Translations under genes and position numbers: made by a program
Origin: Cephalopachus bancanus
Taxonomy: Eukaryota > Chordata > Mammalia > Primates > Tarsiidae
Direction: 5' to 3'
Assembly: GCA_027257055.1 (NCBI GenBank)
Contig: JAPVLO010000384.1
Span: 1,674,001 to 1,738,000, forward strand
DNA length: 64,000 nt
The notes under the pieces: model-generated
The model's database searches: none
What the model saw: the letters and a program-made list of their open reading frames with translations, nothing else
Told to the model about the DNA's origin: nothing
Shown: positions 48,013-59,325 of the stretch, in pieces
Numbering within the stretch: position 1 is the stretch's first letter
How the letters are laid out: each line of letters starts with the position of its first letter

Positions 48013-48790
48013 TGAAAGAATAGACAATTCTCAAAAGAAGTTATATGGGCAGCCAACAGACACATGATAAGTGCTCAGCCTCACTCGTCATCAGAGAAAT
48101 GGAAACCAAAACCACACTGAGATATCACCTAACCCCAGTAAGAATGGCCATCATTCATAAAACAAACAACAATAGATGCTGGCGAGGAAGTGAAGAAAAA
48201 GGAACGCTTCTACTCTGCTGGTGGGAATGCAAACTAGTGCAACCTCTTTGGAAGACAGTGTGGCGATTTCTGAAAGTACTAGAAATTGACCTTCCCTATG
48301 ACCCAGCGATTCCTCTATGGGAATATACCCAGAGGAACACCAATCATTCTACAAAAAATATATCTGCACGTGTATGTTTGTTGCAACCCTATTCACAATA
48401 GCAAAAACATGGAACCAACCATGCTGGCCATCGAAGCTGGACTGGATAAAAAAATATATAAACAATGGACTATTATGCAGCCATAAAGAAGGACAAGCAT
48501 ATGGACTTTGCAGCAACCTAGATGGATTTAGAGTCGATCATACTCAATGATCTATCACCAAAATAAAGAACAGAGTACCATATTTTCTCATTCATAAGCT
48601 GACCTTGAACAATTATAATACTATAAGAAGGGAATTAGCAGTAGTGGGAAACTGCTGGGGGAAAGGGGGATTGGCAGTTGAGGGAAACTGCTAGGGGAGG
48701 GAGGGGCATACCTCATCAACAAGGATACCTGAAAAATCAATTTTTGTATACCTAACCCTGAATTGTGCCCTGCATCTTTATAATTAAAAA
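48013..48790 (+). mobile_element. Young L1, sense, 5'-truncated
   Basis: ORF2 C-terminal sequence from AATAGACAATTCTC through GAATATACCCAGAGGAACAC, the hairpin (48673-48692), the G-rich run and TGAATTGTGCCC to a tail near 48780. The 118-codon frame at 48045-48401 is ORF2 C-terminal sequence, then shifted. The duplication is not clear. Confidence 0.9.
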
Positions 48791-48799
48791 AACCCAAAA

Positions 48800-50075
48800 A
48801 TACCCCAAAATTAATAGGTTTCTTAATTATAGATGTAAGCTTTCATTTGTCCTCAATTTTTTAAAATCAGTTTTAGTCCAGTGATGAGATGCATAAAAAG
48901 TGAAAATATTTTCTAATGCAAGTGAAATATACAGACTTTGGTAAAATTTGCTTTTCATTCATGTTTAAACATTGCAACTTACATTTTTGACCCCACAATA
49001 TCTTGGTGACGACCGATCACCTCTGGAGGACAGTGGATAAGTCTTGTTTGTAATTAATATCTATCATGAATGATTTAGCAAAGCACAGGGACAGGATTTA
49101 TTCTTACATGTAGACATAAAAAATGACTATGTCAGGGAATTAACAGGTGTGTTCACATTTTGCTGTGGGAATCATTTATGTTCTTTGTTTCCACCCATTG
49201 TTTCCAAGTGGTTTTTCTGTGATACTGGGAAGAGTTTTCCTGAGGAAAAACAAAAGCTTGCTGATTGGATCAGGTTTGCAGGCTGCCTTATCATTTACAT
49301 CCCTTCAAACTCAACAAAGAGAAAGCATTCTCTGTGTGTAGGGAGGGGACAACAAGAGTCAGTAGGAGTGTACGCAGAGAGAACATTCATTTTTAATTTC
49401 GGTGCAGTAGCACAGATGAGAAATATCTCACAGTTTCTTCTAGTCACAGCTGAAACATAGGATGATTTCATTTTCTTGTATGATTGTTCTCTCTCCCTGT
49501 GGGAATGAGGAAATGAAGAGAGAAAAGACCATCGAGCTTATTCTTTCATTTTCAGCAAAACCCAAATGCATACTTGAAGGAAAACAGGAAAAGGCATTGT
49601 CAACTTATATATAGCCACTCTCATTCTCAGAACATAGATCAGAAAAGGCCTGGATGCTTTTGTCATGAATATTTTAAGCTTTCAGTGAGGCTCACGCTGA
49701 GACAGCCTTACCTGGCATACAAGCGGTAGTATCTGTGGGAAGTACAAAAATTGCATCATGCTTTTCTCGTGTGTGGTGTGGGTGTGTGCATGTGAATTAT
49801 TTCAAATTATTCCAACTATATGGTATTGCTCATGTTTTATGGTTCCCTCAGTGAAGGACTGACAGCACCCTAAAAATATTTTCTTCAACCTTCTTCACTG
49901 AAATTGCATTGTATACATGACAAATATCTATTCACGTTAAATAATTTTTCAATGTATGAAGTTCACAATAGTCTAACACGATTTAAGAAGAGTAAAGGAT
50001 TTTTACCAGTAGAAAACATAACTAGATATGTCACTAGTACTCTATTCATTGGAAAATGAAGACAGTAGCTATAGG
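48800..50075. other. No feature recognised
   Basis: AT-rich. Overlapping plus frames at 49147-49460 (64 and 103 codons) have no recognised domain. Confidence 0.45.
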
Positions 50076-50077
50076 AT

Positions 50078-50348
50078 AAAGAGTAGCTATAAGGCTGGGC
50101 TCAGTGGCTCAGCCTGTCATTTCAGCACTTTGGAAGGCCAAGGTGAGTGGATTGCCTGAGCCCATGGGTTTGAGATCAGTCCGGGCAACTTGGTGAGACC
50201 TTGTCTCTACAGTAAATAAAAAATTAGCTGGGCATGGTAGGGCATGCCTATAGTTCTAGCTACTTGGAAGGTTGAGCCAGAAGGATCACCGGAGCCCAGC
50301 AGGTTGATGCTGGGGTGACCTTAAAAAAAGTCGCAAATAGTAACTATA
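50078..50348 (+). mobile_element. Lemur-type Alu, sense, lacking its 3' end but flanked by duplications
   Basis: AAAGAGTAGCTATA (50078-50091) and AAATAGTAACTATA (50335-50348) match at 12 of 14 positions. The Alu runs from GGCTGGGCTCAGTGGCTCAG to GATGCTGGGGTGACC, then seven A. The last roughly 60 bases of the right monomer are absent. Confidence 0.88.
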
Positions 50349-50856
50349 CAAGATTTTGTGGCAAGTAAAATTGAGAGCATGCTAATTATCTAAATTCATA
50401 TAAAGATCCAGAAACATGATGAAAAAGTAGAAAGCTTGTCACATAGCAAATGTCTCAAAAATAATCTGAAGTAATATTCTGCCAATATTATTATTATTTT
50501 TTGGTTCCCAAACTTTCCAGCTCTGGAAAATATTATTTGAGGACACATAGGAGTTTAAAACATGTATCAGACACACTACCTATCTTTAGAATAATTGCAA
50601 TCTAAATGAATAATGAAATTAAAAATACACGTCAAACTTACAGAATAGCATTAATTTCAAATAAGAGTTTAAGAATTCCTAGAAAAGCACCTTTTATTAA
50701 AATAAATTATAAATATGATAACTATCATAAGAGAGTTCAGAGGATGAAAGACCATCTTCTGTTCAAGCAAGATTATCCCGAGGAGGTGAAACAAGAAGTA
50801 AACCTTGTAAGTATTTTCTTGAAGGTGAGAAAAAGGAAAGAGTTCTAAGTAGAATA

Positions 50857-51453
50857 TTAAAAATGAAATACACAACCTCTTTGGAAGACAGAGTGACGAT
50901 TTCTGAAAGAATTAGAAATTGATTTTCCATATGACCCAGTAATTCCCTTATTGGGAATATACCCGAGGAACTCAAATCGTTCTACCAAAAAGATATCTGC
51001 ACATATATGTTTGTTGCAGCTCTCTTCACAATAACACAAACATGAAACCAACCATGTTGCCCATCTAAGCTGGACTGGATAAAAAAAGATGGTGCGTATA
51101 CACAATAGAATATTATCTAGCCATAAAGAAGGACAAATATGTGGACTTTGCAACAACTTGGATGGTTTTGGAGTCGATCATACTCAGTGATCTATCACAG
51201 AAATAAAAAACAGAGTTCCATATGTTCTCACTAATAAGCGAAACTTGAACAATTATAACGCTATAAGAAAATGATTGGCAGTAATGGGAAACAGTTGAGG
51301 GGGAGGGTGGGATTAGCAGTTGAGGGAAACTGCCAGGGAAGAGAGGGACACCCCTCATCAACAAGAGTACCTGCATGATCAATGTTTATATACCTAACCC
51401 TGACATGTGCCCCACATCTTTATAATAAAAAGTTTTAAAAAATGGAATTCATG
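50857..51453 (+). mobile_element. Young L1, sense, 5'-truncated
   Basis: Starts at ACAACCTCTTTGGAAGAC, runs through ORF2 end and 3' UTR (hairpin at 51315-51334) to CTTTATAATAAAAAG. TTAAAAATGAAAT (50857-50869) and TTAAAAAATGGAATT (from 51435) may be the duplication, but A-richness limits this. Confidence 0.9.
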
Positions 51454-51454
51454 G

Positions 51455-51827
51455 GAGTGATATCAGAGTAAGGATCTCTAGAAATGATCTTCATAAAAGC
51501 AACAAAAACACTGGTAAAGACAGTCAGATTCAACTTTTTCAAAACTGTTGAAATTGACGAAGACTTGTAGCAGCCCAGAGAACGTTTGTCCAAGAAAAAT
51601 GGCAGAATCTAGGCAAGAATTGTGAGCTTTGTGGCATTTTAACTAGCTCTACGCTACCCCCAGCACTCAGTTTTACAGCAGCTTTGAAAACAAGATAATC
51701 ACAGTCAGTGACGGCCAGCAGCCTGCAGACACTGAGCGAGGTAGATGATATGGAGTATGCCACAACATCCACTTCCCAGAGAATTGCCATTATTTAAACT
51801 CTCTCTCTCGGTTCCTGGAAAACCCCA
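51455..51827. other. No feature recognised
   Basis: Unique-looking sequence between an L1 and a solo LTR. Confidence 0.4.
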
Positions 51828-52573
51828 CTTACTGTTAAACCCAAAATTCAAAATCCGAGAGACCACCAAAGAGCCAGCTCTAATGCAAACACACAAGGGT
51901 CTTTATTCAAGCTCAAGTCTGGGCTCACGAATGAAGCCGGCTGTGGCTTCAGGGACGAGAGCCCCGATCCAGTATGGCAAGCAGTTTTTATACACCATTA
52001 CAGAGGGAGGGGAAAGAACTCTAAACTTGGTTTTACATGATTGGGTAATTTCTCCTAATGGGTACGGGAACACTTGGTATTGGTAGGTGCCTTTCATGGG
52101 CTTCAACCTGACTGCCCGTGATTGACAGAAATCCACTTAACGGGCAGAGTGGAATGTCAGATAAGTTAGGTTCATACTGTCACTGCCTATAAATTAACTT
52201 GAGCAAGCAGGCAGGTGATTACTAGCGTCTCCAAGTCTGCTGCAAAGGAATGTCTGAAAGGGGCTTATCGCTTTAACATTTACATCCTGTTGTAAAAGCA
52301 GAAGTCAGCATGGCAATTGGGACTAACAATGCTTAACCCAAGAGTTCTAAATACAAACACTACTTAAGATATTATATAACTACACAATCAGTCGCTACCC
52401 GGCACCCGACATATGCCTAATTCTACGGGGTCTGAGGTAGGATTTAAAGTACTAAGATTTCATAAAGTACAATGAACATGAGGTAGGGATATATAAAATA
52501 TAGTGAACTAAACACTACTTTTACAGCAAGTATGGCTTTTTAAGCTTCTTGGTTTCTTGGGTCTCTCACTTAC
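51828..52573 (-). mobile_element. Solo LTR, antisense, with 5-base duplication
   Basis: CTTAC at 51828-51832 and 52569-52573 flanks a 736-base unit that starts TGTTAAAC and ends TCTCA on the plus strand, so it has TG..CA ends on both strands. AATAAA on the minus strand (complement of 51902-51907) lies about 70 bases before the minus-strand end, as R/U5 requires. No internal retroviral sequence adjoins it. The 113-codon plus frame at 51745-52086 crosses the LTR edge and is not a gene. Confidence 0.72.
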
Positions 52574-52744
52574 AAGTCTGTCTGTTTAACCTCATTCAGA
52601 GGTGGGCTACAAGTAATTTCTGAATCTTTCTTCACTTAGATTCATTTAGATTATAATTATCCTAAATTATTCTATTGTATCCTCAGGAATGTTGGTCCAA
52701 AAACAAACAAAGAAACAAGCAAAAAAAATTCCCGTGGCAGATTA

Positions 52745-52896
52745 TGTGATCAAAAGCAATAATATATAGGATGTATGACATTGAATAAGGCATTCGGCAA
52801 GCCACAGGACAGTGTTCCTGATAGAAGTAAAATCGTCAGATAAATCTATATTCAATATAAATGCTTATCAAGTTGAAGACAAACTGTTTTACCCTC
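52745..52896 (+). repeat. Arm 1 of a 152-base inverted repeat
   Basis: From TGTGATCAAAAGCAATAAT to GTTTTACCCTC. Its reverse complement is at 55712-55863, with the same length and about 15 differences by eye (about 90% identity). The match stops abruptly at both ends. There is no A tail, LTR or recognisable family. Confidence 0.85.
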
Positions 52897-52946
52897 AGAG
52901 GTGTTCTCAGAGTTGTTTTTCTTTTATATGTAGAAAACAAATAGGG

Positions 52947-53237
52947 TGGGTTGGTGGTTCACACCTGTAATCCCAGCACTTTGGGAAGCAGAAGTAGAAG
53001 GACTGCTTGAGCCTAGGGGTTCAAGACCAGTTTGGGCAATATAGTGAGACCTCAATTCTACCAAAAAAAAAAAAAAAAGGCATGGTGTTGCACACCCATA
53101 GTCCCAGCTACTCAGGAGGCTGAGGCAAAAGGATTGCCTGAGTCCAGAAGTTTGAGGTTACAGTAAGCCATAGCCATGATTGTACCACTGTAATCCAGCC
53201 TGGGGGACAGAGTGAGCCCCTGACTCAAAAAAGGGGG
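52947..53237 (+). mobile_element. Older Alu (J-like), sense
   Basis: GGTGGGTTGGTGGTTCACAC to GGGGGACAGAGTGAGCCCCTG, with a pure A linker of about 16 near 53063 and a short A6 tail. It does not have the lemur-type right end. Confidence 0.92.
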
Positions 53238-53239
53238 GT

Positions 53240-54050
53240 GGCCCTCTTAAGATAGGAGAATAAGAGAATTCTCAGACTGGCAAACCCTGCTTTCCAAAGG
53301 AGACTGACTTTAATCATATCACATTGTGGAAAAGTTTATGCCTCAGTCTTGTCAAAAACAATAGAGCAATCAGCTAGCAATTAGCAGATGCTAATAGCTG
53401 GGTATGATATCCATATGGGTAGAGCAGCCAGAAATTTAACAGAAAGATCACAGAAAGAAAGAAAGTGAACTCTGATAAAAGCCACAGTCATCTCAGGAAG
53501 ATTCTGTGTATTCCCAAGGTGAGTTCTTTGAGGAAAAACATCAGAAGCTGCTCACAGTAGGGAAAACAGACGTCAGTGAAATAGTTTAGTCAAGCCACCA
53601 AACAAAAAAGCAAACAAGCAAACCACAACACAAGTCTCACATTTAGAGACTTGCCATCTCAGTAAAGTTTCTTGGATCTGGTAGTTTTATGGCGATACCC
53701 TGTTTAAGTTGAAAAATAAGATGTTTCATTTTAAGCTACCAGGATAAAAACAAGTCTTTTTGGCATCTTTGGGTTTTTGAAGTTGTATTATATACATAGT
53801 AGGGTATGCATTATCTTCTTAATTAGTAATTCATACGGCTTTGGGTGAACTCCAGAGAAAGACAAGTCACTTCAGCTGGTTCTAACTTAGACTCCAGAAA
53901 CTCTACCATTTGGCACTTATAACAGTAGAGTCAATATTATTCTAAGTGCCCTGACAAAACAGGATGCTGAATGGAGCCTAGGAAAAGCCCTGATAAGATA
54001 ATCCTAGCCATGTTCCCTAGACTTTGCTGCAAAGCCATGCAGTTTTTTTA
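53240..54050. other. No feature recognised
   Basis: AT-rich unique-looking sequence. Confidence 0.45.
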
Positions 54051-54114
54051 TAAATCACTTATTTTTATTTTTTATTCTTATTTATTTTTATTTATTTTTG
54101 AGTGAACAACAAAA

Positions 54115-54182
54115 TTATATTTACAGAAACAGAAGGCAGTGCAGATTTGGCCAGTGGGCTGTAGTTTGCCAACCCCTGCCTT
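54115..54182 (+). mobile_element. hAT-type DNA transposon end fragment
   Basis: CAGATTTGGCCAGTGGGCTG and TAGTTTGCCAACCCCTGCC match the right end of a common hAT family as I recall it. It is short, preceded by a (TTTTA)n tract at 54058-54105. Confidence 0.45.
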
Positions 54183-54189
54183 CACCCAC

Positions 54190-55705
54190 CACTTGTAGTA
54201 ACAAGTATTGTATTAAACTACTCATTTTAAAAATCATATTTTAAAGCATCCGCAGTGGAGGGGAAGGGGGAAATTATTCATATATCCGTGATTACAAGAT
54301 CACAGACTCCTCACTCTGCCTGAAGGTATGATAAGTTTTTTAAAATGTTTCAGTTTTTCTCTTTCCTGCAGTAAAAAGCTATGAAATCAGCTATTTTTAA
54401 ATGGGCGATTGATGGCAGCATTCAGTTTGATTCTATAAAGTAACTAAAAAGATGGAGTCCAAAAGAGATGATAATCCTAAAACCGGAACCGCTGTAGGTG
54501 TGTCCAGTCACCTTAAGAGATCCACTTGTTCCACTGGTAAAGAAAATGGCCATCATCTCATTGTTTTTGTCTCCACACAGGTGTAGTTGTCACTGGCATG
54601 TCTATGAAGGAAAAACTACAGTGATTCTGCATGTTACATGCAGCATCGTAGACTGTTACCATTGAGAAGGAGTCGAGAAACAATCTTCTTGGAATTCTTT
54701 ATCTCATGTATCAGACCTTAATGGCTTAGATTGAATTACAAGGTAAAAAATCACTTATTTTTAAAAACAATTCTCAGTTTGCAAATTGACCCACATTCTG
54801 AGACTAGATGCCTAAACATGAGACACGATATGACTAGATGACATGAGATGCCTATGACACATTGGGTGGTATCTGACCTATCAAGTCTTGAGGTTGGTTT
54901 TCCAAGTGGCATGCCGTCATCCAGTGGAGATCGTTCATATGAGCTTGGGTCGGAGGACAGTACAAACAGGTGGTCCACACCACAGGGTACCTTCTCCTGC
55001 TGCACTGACATATTCACCTCAAACTACATCTAAAACCACCTAAAGATTCTGTCACACACACAGTTTAATAAGGAAAAAAACCTGGAGTCTGGCCGCTGGG
55101 TGATTTTTCATGACATCCTGTCTCTTGCCATGATGGTGTGGTTTGTTGTAGGATTACAACTCCACTGAAGAGTGTCCATGCAAGACAGAGAAATCATCCC
55201 ATGGGTAGAACAGGCTGTCTATATTGCCTGGGAGTTCAGATGGATGGATATCTGGATATATGCTGTCACACAAGAAGTATGGCCAGATGGTCAGAGACTT
55301 GGGGAGAACAGGATTGGAGGATTGGGAGTGAGATAGGTATGAGAGAGAAGAGGTATGTGGATAAATGTCTCAAAGTGTGGGAACATTTTCTGCATAAAAA
55401 AAGGCTTTATTTATGACATTCAGTGCAGATACAGATCTAAGTGATAAGGAGAACAAGCAATATGTGATTATCAGTCTCTTTCTCTCCATTTCTAATGTTT
55501 TCTCAATGAGCACATGGAAAAAGTGTCTGTGGTGGCAGGGATTCAAGCCATGCCTGGGTTTTACAACTTGGACTTTGTTTCAAGACTCATTTGGCGGCTG
55601 TCACTGTTGAGGACCACTTGCCAAATAGCAGAGGACAATGCTAAGATCTAAAGGGACTAGTCAGCCACTTTGTAGCAGGTAGGTGGATTGTATTGAATTC
55701 CTTCT
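54190..55705. other. No feature recognised
   Basis: Unique-looking sequence within the interval bracketed by the 152-base inverted repeat. The plus frame at 55138-55416 (92 codons) has no recognised domain. Confidence 0.45.
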
Positions 55706-55711
55706 ATCAAG

Positions 55712-55863
55712 GAGGGTAAAACAATTTGTCTTCCACATAATAAGCATTTATATTGAACATAGACTTATCTGCCAATGGTGCTTCTATCAGGAACACTGTC
55801 CTGTGGCTTGCTGAATGCCTTATTCAGTGTCCTACATCCTATATATTATTGCTTCTGATCACA
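55712..55863 (-). repeat. Arm 2 of a 152-base inverted repeat
   Basis: Reverse complement of 52745-52896. Strongest shared core: GCCACAGGACAGTGTTCCTG in one arm and its complement here near 55792-55812. Confidence 0.85.
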
Positions 55864-56529
55864 TCAGTTATTTTACAGTAATACAAGCGAGGCAATAAGT
55901 TAGCTCAAGAGATTTACAAAGTTTGCGTGCATTATAAACAGCCGACCTTATAATGCAGGTAAATGAATAACTGAAGGCATCTTCAGGTTGATGACTCACA
56001 AATTTGTATATACAAAACCTGAATAGACGTTTTTCAAAATAAGATATACAAATGGCTAAGAGGTATGTGGGAAAAAAATGCTCAACCTCAATATTTATTA
56101 GGGAAATGCAAATCAAAACCTTAATGCCATGTCTCACCTCAGTTAGAATGGCTATTATTAAAATGATGAAGAAATAACAGATGCTGGTTAGGATGCAGAG
56201 AAAGGGGAACACTTGTACACCGTGATGAAAATGTAAAGTAGTACAGCCATGTGAAAAAGAGTACGGAGTCTCCTAAAAAAAAAAAAATAGAACTACCTTC
56301 TGTTGCAGTGATCCCAAAAATACTGCTGAGTATATATCCAAAAAAAGGGAAATCGATACAGAATCTGACAACTAAATTTGCAATCTTGCCATCATGCGCT
56401 TACATTGGCAGCCTGTACAAACAACTAGGTGAGGTTTCATAACTTGGTTCACAGCTGTGTTAGTGTCAATGTGTGGCATTTATTATTATTGTTGCATGTT
56501 TTTGTGTGCCATTGCAAGTGTTAGGGCTT

Positions 56530-56930
56530 GAATTAGAGCAACCAATAAACATGAAATTTCTTGTCCAACTTGGCGAGAGTAGAAGTGAAATCAGGGACTT
56601 GTTAGCCCAAGTTTATGGAGATAATGCCATAAATAAAACAGTAACGTACAAAAAGGTGAAATGTTTTTTCCAAAGGGAGATAAAGTGTCACTGAGGAAGA
56701 GAAATTAAGATGGCCAGTAACAAGCAGAACTGATGAAAACATTACAAAAAGGCACCAAATTGTTCATCAAAATCATCGGCTGACTGTGAGAAGCATAGGA
56801 GACCAAATAAACATCAATAGAGAAACAGGAAAATCTTAACTGAAAATTCATCAACAAGGGTACCTGCATAATCAACGTTTATATACCTAACCCTGAATTG
56901 TACCCCACATCTTTATAATGAAAAAAAAAA

Positions 56931-56965
<35 letters not shown>

Positions 56966-57320
56966 CTTGGCACAAGAAAGGTTTGTGCAGAAATGGTCTC
57001 AAAGGAGCTTTTGCACCATGGCAATGTACCAGTTCATGCAGTACTGAATTTTTAACCAGTAAACAAATAACTGTATTGGAATACCCTTCCTACTCACCTG
57101 ATCTGACACCCAATGCCTTTTTTCTTTACCTAAAGATAAAGCAATATTGAAAGGAAGACATTTTGATGACATTAAGAACATCAGGGGTAACACAATGACA
57201 TCTCTGATGGCTACTCCAGAAAAAGAGTTCCAGAAGTGCTTTGATGAGTGGACCAGGCGCTGGTGTCGGTGCCTTGCTTCCCAAGGAGAGTACTTGGAAG
57301 GTGACCATAGTGAAATTTAG
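56530..57320 (+). pseudogene. Mariner transposase pseudogene, two fragments
   Basis: The N-terminal fragment (about 56530-56694) reads ..Q-P-I-N-M-K-F-L-V-Q-L-G-E-S.. to ..V-Y-G-D-N-A-I.., the first helix-turn-helix region. A frameshift follows, then T-S-R-T-D-E-N-I and D-Q-I-N-I-D-R-E-T (to about 56838). After the nested L1 tail the second fragment begins L-G-T-R-K-V-C-A-E-M and passes from K-E-L directly to L-H-H-G-N. The whole middle of the catalytic domain, with the first Asp, is therefore deleted. The second Asp is Gly (H-H-G-N) and the third is Ala (T-P-N-A). Later frames hold several stops. It cannot be active. Confidence 0.82.
56849..56962 (+). mobile_element. Very short young L1 tail nested in mariner, with (TA)n
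   Basis: CATCAACAAGGGTACCTGCA to CCCCACATCTTTATAATG is the terminal part of the young L1. An A11 run and a (TA)n tract of about 28 bases follow, to 56962. It splits the mariner coding remnant. A target-site duplication is not clear. Confidence 0.9.
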
Positions 57321-58070
57321 CAATGAGGTAGGTAGCACTTTTTTTCTAGGATGAGTTCATGAATGTAATTGTCAGGCCTTATATACTAAAGAGAGATACC
57401 TGTCCTGCCATGTTTATGATGTCACTATTCACAGTAGCCAAGTTCTGGCGCCAACCTAAGTGTCCATGGATGGATAAATTTGTAAAGACGATGTAGTGTA
57501 TGTAGTGTATGTACCCGGTGGAATATTCTTCAGCCGCAAGAAAGAATAAAATTAATTTGTATCAACATGGATGGAACTGGAAGTCACTATGTTAAGTGAA
57601 ATAAGCCAAGCATATTTGGGAGCTACAAAAGTGAATTTCATGAAGCTTGAGAATGGAATGGTGGTTACTAGAAACTGGGAAGGGTAAAGAGAGACAAGAT
57701 GAACAAAACTTGGTTAATGGGTATGAAAATACAATGAGATAAGTGAAATAAGTTCTAGCATTCGACAGTAGAGTAGGGAGACTATAGTTACATATCATTT
57801 ATTATATATGTACAAATAAAAGAAAAAAAATTGGAATGTTCCAAACACAAAGAAACAATAAATGTTGGACACCCAAAGTATTCTGACTTGATTTTTGCAT
57901 GTTGTACACATTTATCAAAGCATCACATGCACCTGATAAATATATGCAACCTCTATATTTCAAGAAAAATACCAAATAAATTTCACCCCCAGCCCAGGCA
58001 ACCTCTTGGATTTAAGACTCATATCCACATTAGGCAATGATATTTCGATGTCTAATAGGCTTTTGATAGA

Positions 58071-58496
58071 GTGTGACTATGTTTTGTTTGTCCCCATCTA
58101 ACCTCAAGTTGAAATTTGAGCCTGAGTGTGGTGATGTGGGGAGGGGTCATCTAATGGAAGGTGTTTGGGTCATAGGAGACAGATCCCTCATGGACTCATT
58201 AATAATCTCTCTGGGGAGAGCAAGTTAGTTCCCACTCTGTTAGTTCTCTGTGTGCTGGTTGTTATAAAGACCCTGGCCACTCCCTCCTTCTTCCTCATCT
58301 GTTTCTGTGATTTCTACAAACACCATCTCTCCTTCACCTTCTGCCACTAGCAAAAGTCGCCCGGGGTCCTCACCCAATACAGATGTCAAGTCTTAAACTT
58401 TCAAGCCATCCAGAATCAGGAGTCAAAACTTTTATTCTTTATAAATAACCTAGACTCAGGTAGTTGTTTATGGCAACACAAAACAGACTAAGACAG
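58071..58496 (+). mobile_element. MST-type MaLR LTR, sense
   Basis: TGTGACTATGTTTTGTTTGT, GGTGTTTGGGTCATAGGAG, CATGGACTCATTAATA, CACCTTCTGCCACTAGC, TTCTTTATAAATAACCTAG and GCAACACAAAACAGACTAAG follow the MST/THE1 LTR consensus in order. Confidence 0.88.
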
Positions 58497-58499
58497 CTT

Positions 58500-59015
58500 C
58501 TTAAAATGGGCAAGTTCCAAGGCAAACATTTGATTTTCTGTTCCCTTTACCTGGTAGACTTTTTCCTTTTAGTCCGTAGAATTCTTGGAGTCATTCTTGA
58601 CTTTCCTCTTTTTCTCACCCACCACAGCTACATCATCTTCAAAGTCTGTCATCTGTGCCTTCAGCATATACCATAATCCAGTCGTTTCTCTCTGTTTCCT
58701 CTTGCCTGGGTTATTGAATAGCCTTCTGCATATTTCCTGTGTTTTCTTCCTTAAAAGTCACCCACTTCACTGTCCCCAGTCTAATCTACACAGAGAAACA
58801 AGATGGACGGTCAAAAATATGCCAAATCATGTAATTTAGGTTTTAAATGCCTTCCACTGGCTTTCCATTCCAGTGGTATCTATTGTGCACCTCCATTTCT
58901 TGATACTTCTCTGACCTCGTTGCCTTGCTGATATTGGTATCCTCAAAAGTCAAGCTGCCTACTTCACAGTGTTTGCATTTCCTTTTACTCTAAAGCCTGG
59001 AATGCTTTTTGGCTA
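58500..59015. other. No feature recognised
   Basis: Pyrimidine-rich unique-looking sequence. Confidence 0.45.
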
Positions 59016-59017
59016 CT

Positions 59018-59325
59018 TATCTAAATATATATATATTTTTTGAGTTGGAGTCTCACTCTGTCACCCAGACTGGAGTGCAGTGGCCGCTCCTGGCCACCGC
59101 AGCCTCGACCTGCTGGGCTCTGGCGATCCTTCTGCCTCAGCCTTCCAAGTAGCCGGAATTACAGGCATGCGCTACCACGCCTGGCTGATTTTTTGATTTA
59201 TTGTAGAGATGAGGTCTCGCTGCCCAGGTGGGTCTCAAACCCGCAGGCTCAGGCAATCCACTCACCTCAGCCTCCCAAAGGCGCGGGATTACAGGCTGAG
59301 CCACCGATCCCAGCTATCTAAATAT
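59018..59325 (-). mobile_element. Lemur-type Alu, antisense
   Basis: TATCTAAATAT at 59018-59028 and 59315-59325 flanks a complete antisense dimer (TTGAGTTGGAGTCTCACTC to CCACCGATCCCAG). The tail has become ATATAT plus T6. The 93-codon plus frame inside is antisense Alu. Confidence 0.95.

Larger units (their letters stand above)
56358..57381 (+). mobile_element. Mariner (Tc1/mariner) element, internally deleted
   Basis: It sits between TA dinucleotides (56356-56357 and 57382-57383). The left end CAGAATCTGACAACTAAATT and the right end, reverse-complemented as TAAGGCCTGACAATTACATT, are decayed terminal inverted repeats. The enclosed sequence encodes broken mariner transposase, Hsmar2-like by recall. 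About 1.0 kb remain, including the nested L1 tail. Confidence 0.85.
56020..57985 (+). mobile_element. Old L1, sense, split by a mariner element
   Basis: 56020-56357 is L1 ORF2 3' sequence (GGAAATGCAAATCAAAACC.., GAGTATATATCCAAAAAAAGG). It resumes at 57384 (AGAGATACCTGTCCTGCCA, ACTATTCACAGTAGCCAAG) and ends near 57985 (GTTCCAAACACAAAGAAAC, ATATATGCAACCTCTATAT). The halves are contiguous in L1 order, so the middle is a later insertion. Confidence 0.85.

Noticed and set aside
51745..52086. 113-codon frame
   Set aside because: Crosses the edge and target-site duplication of the solo LTR, and lies antisense to the LTR.
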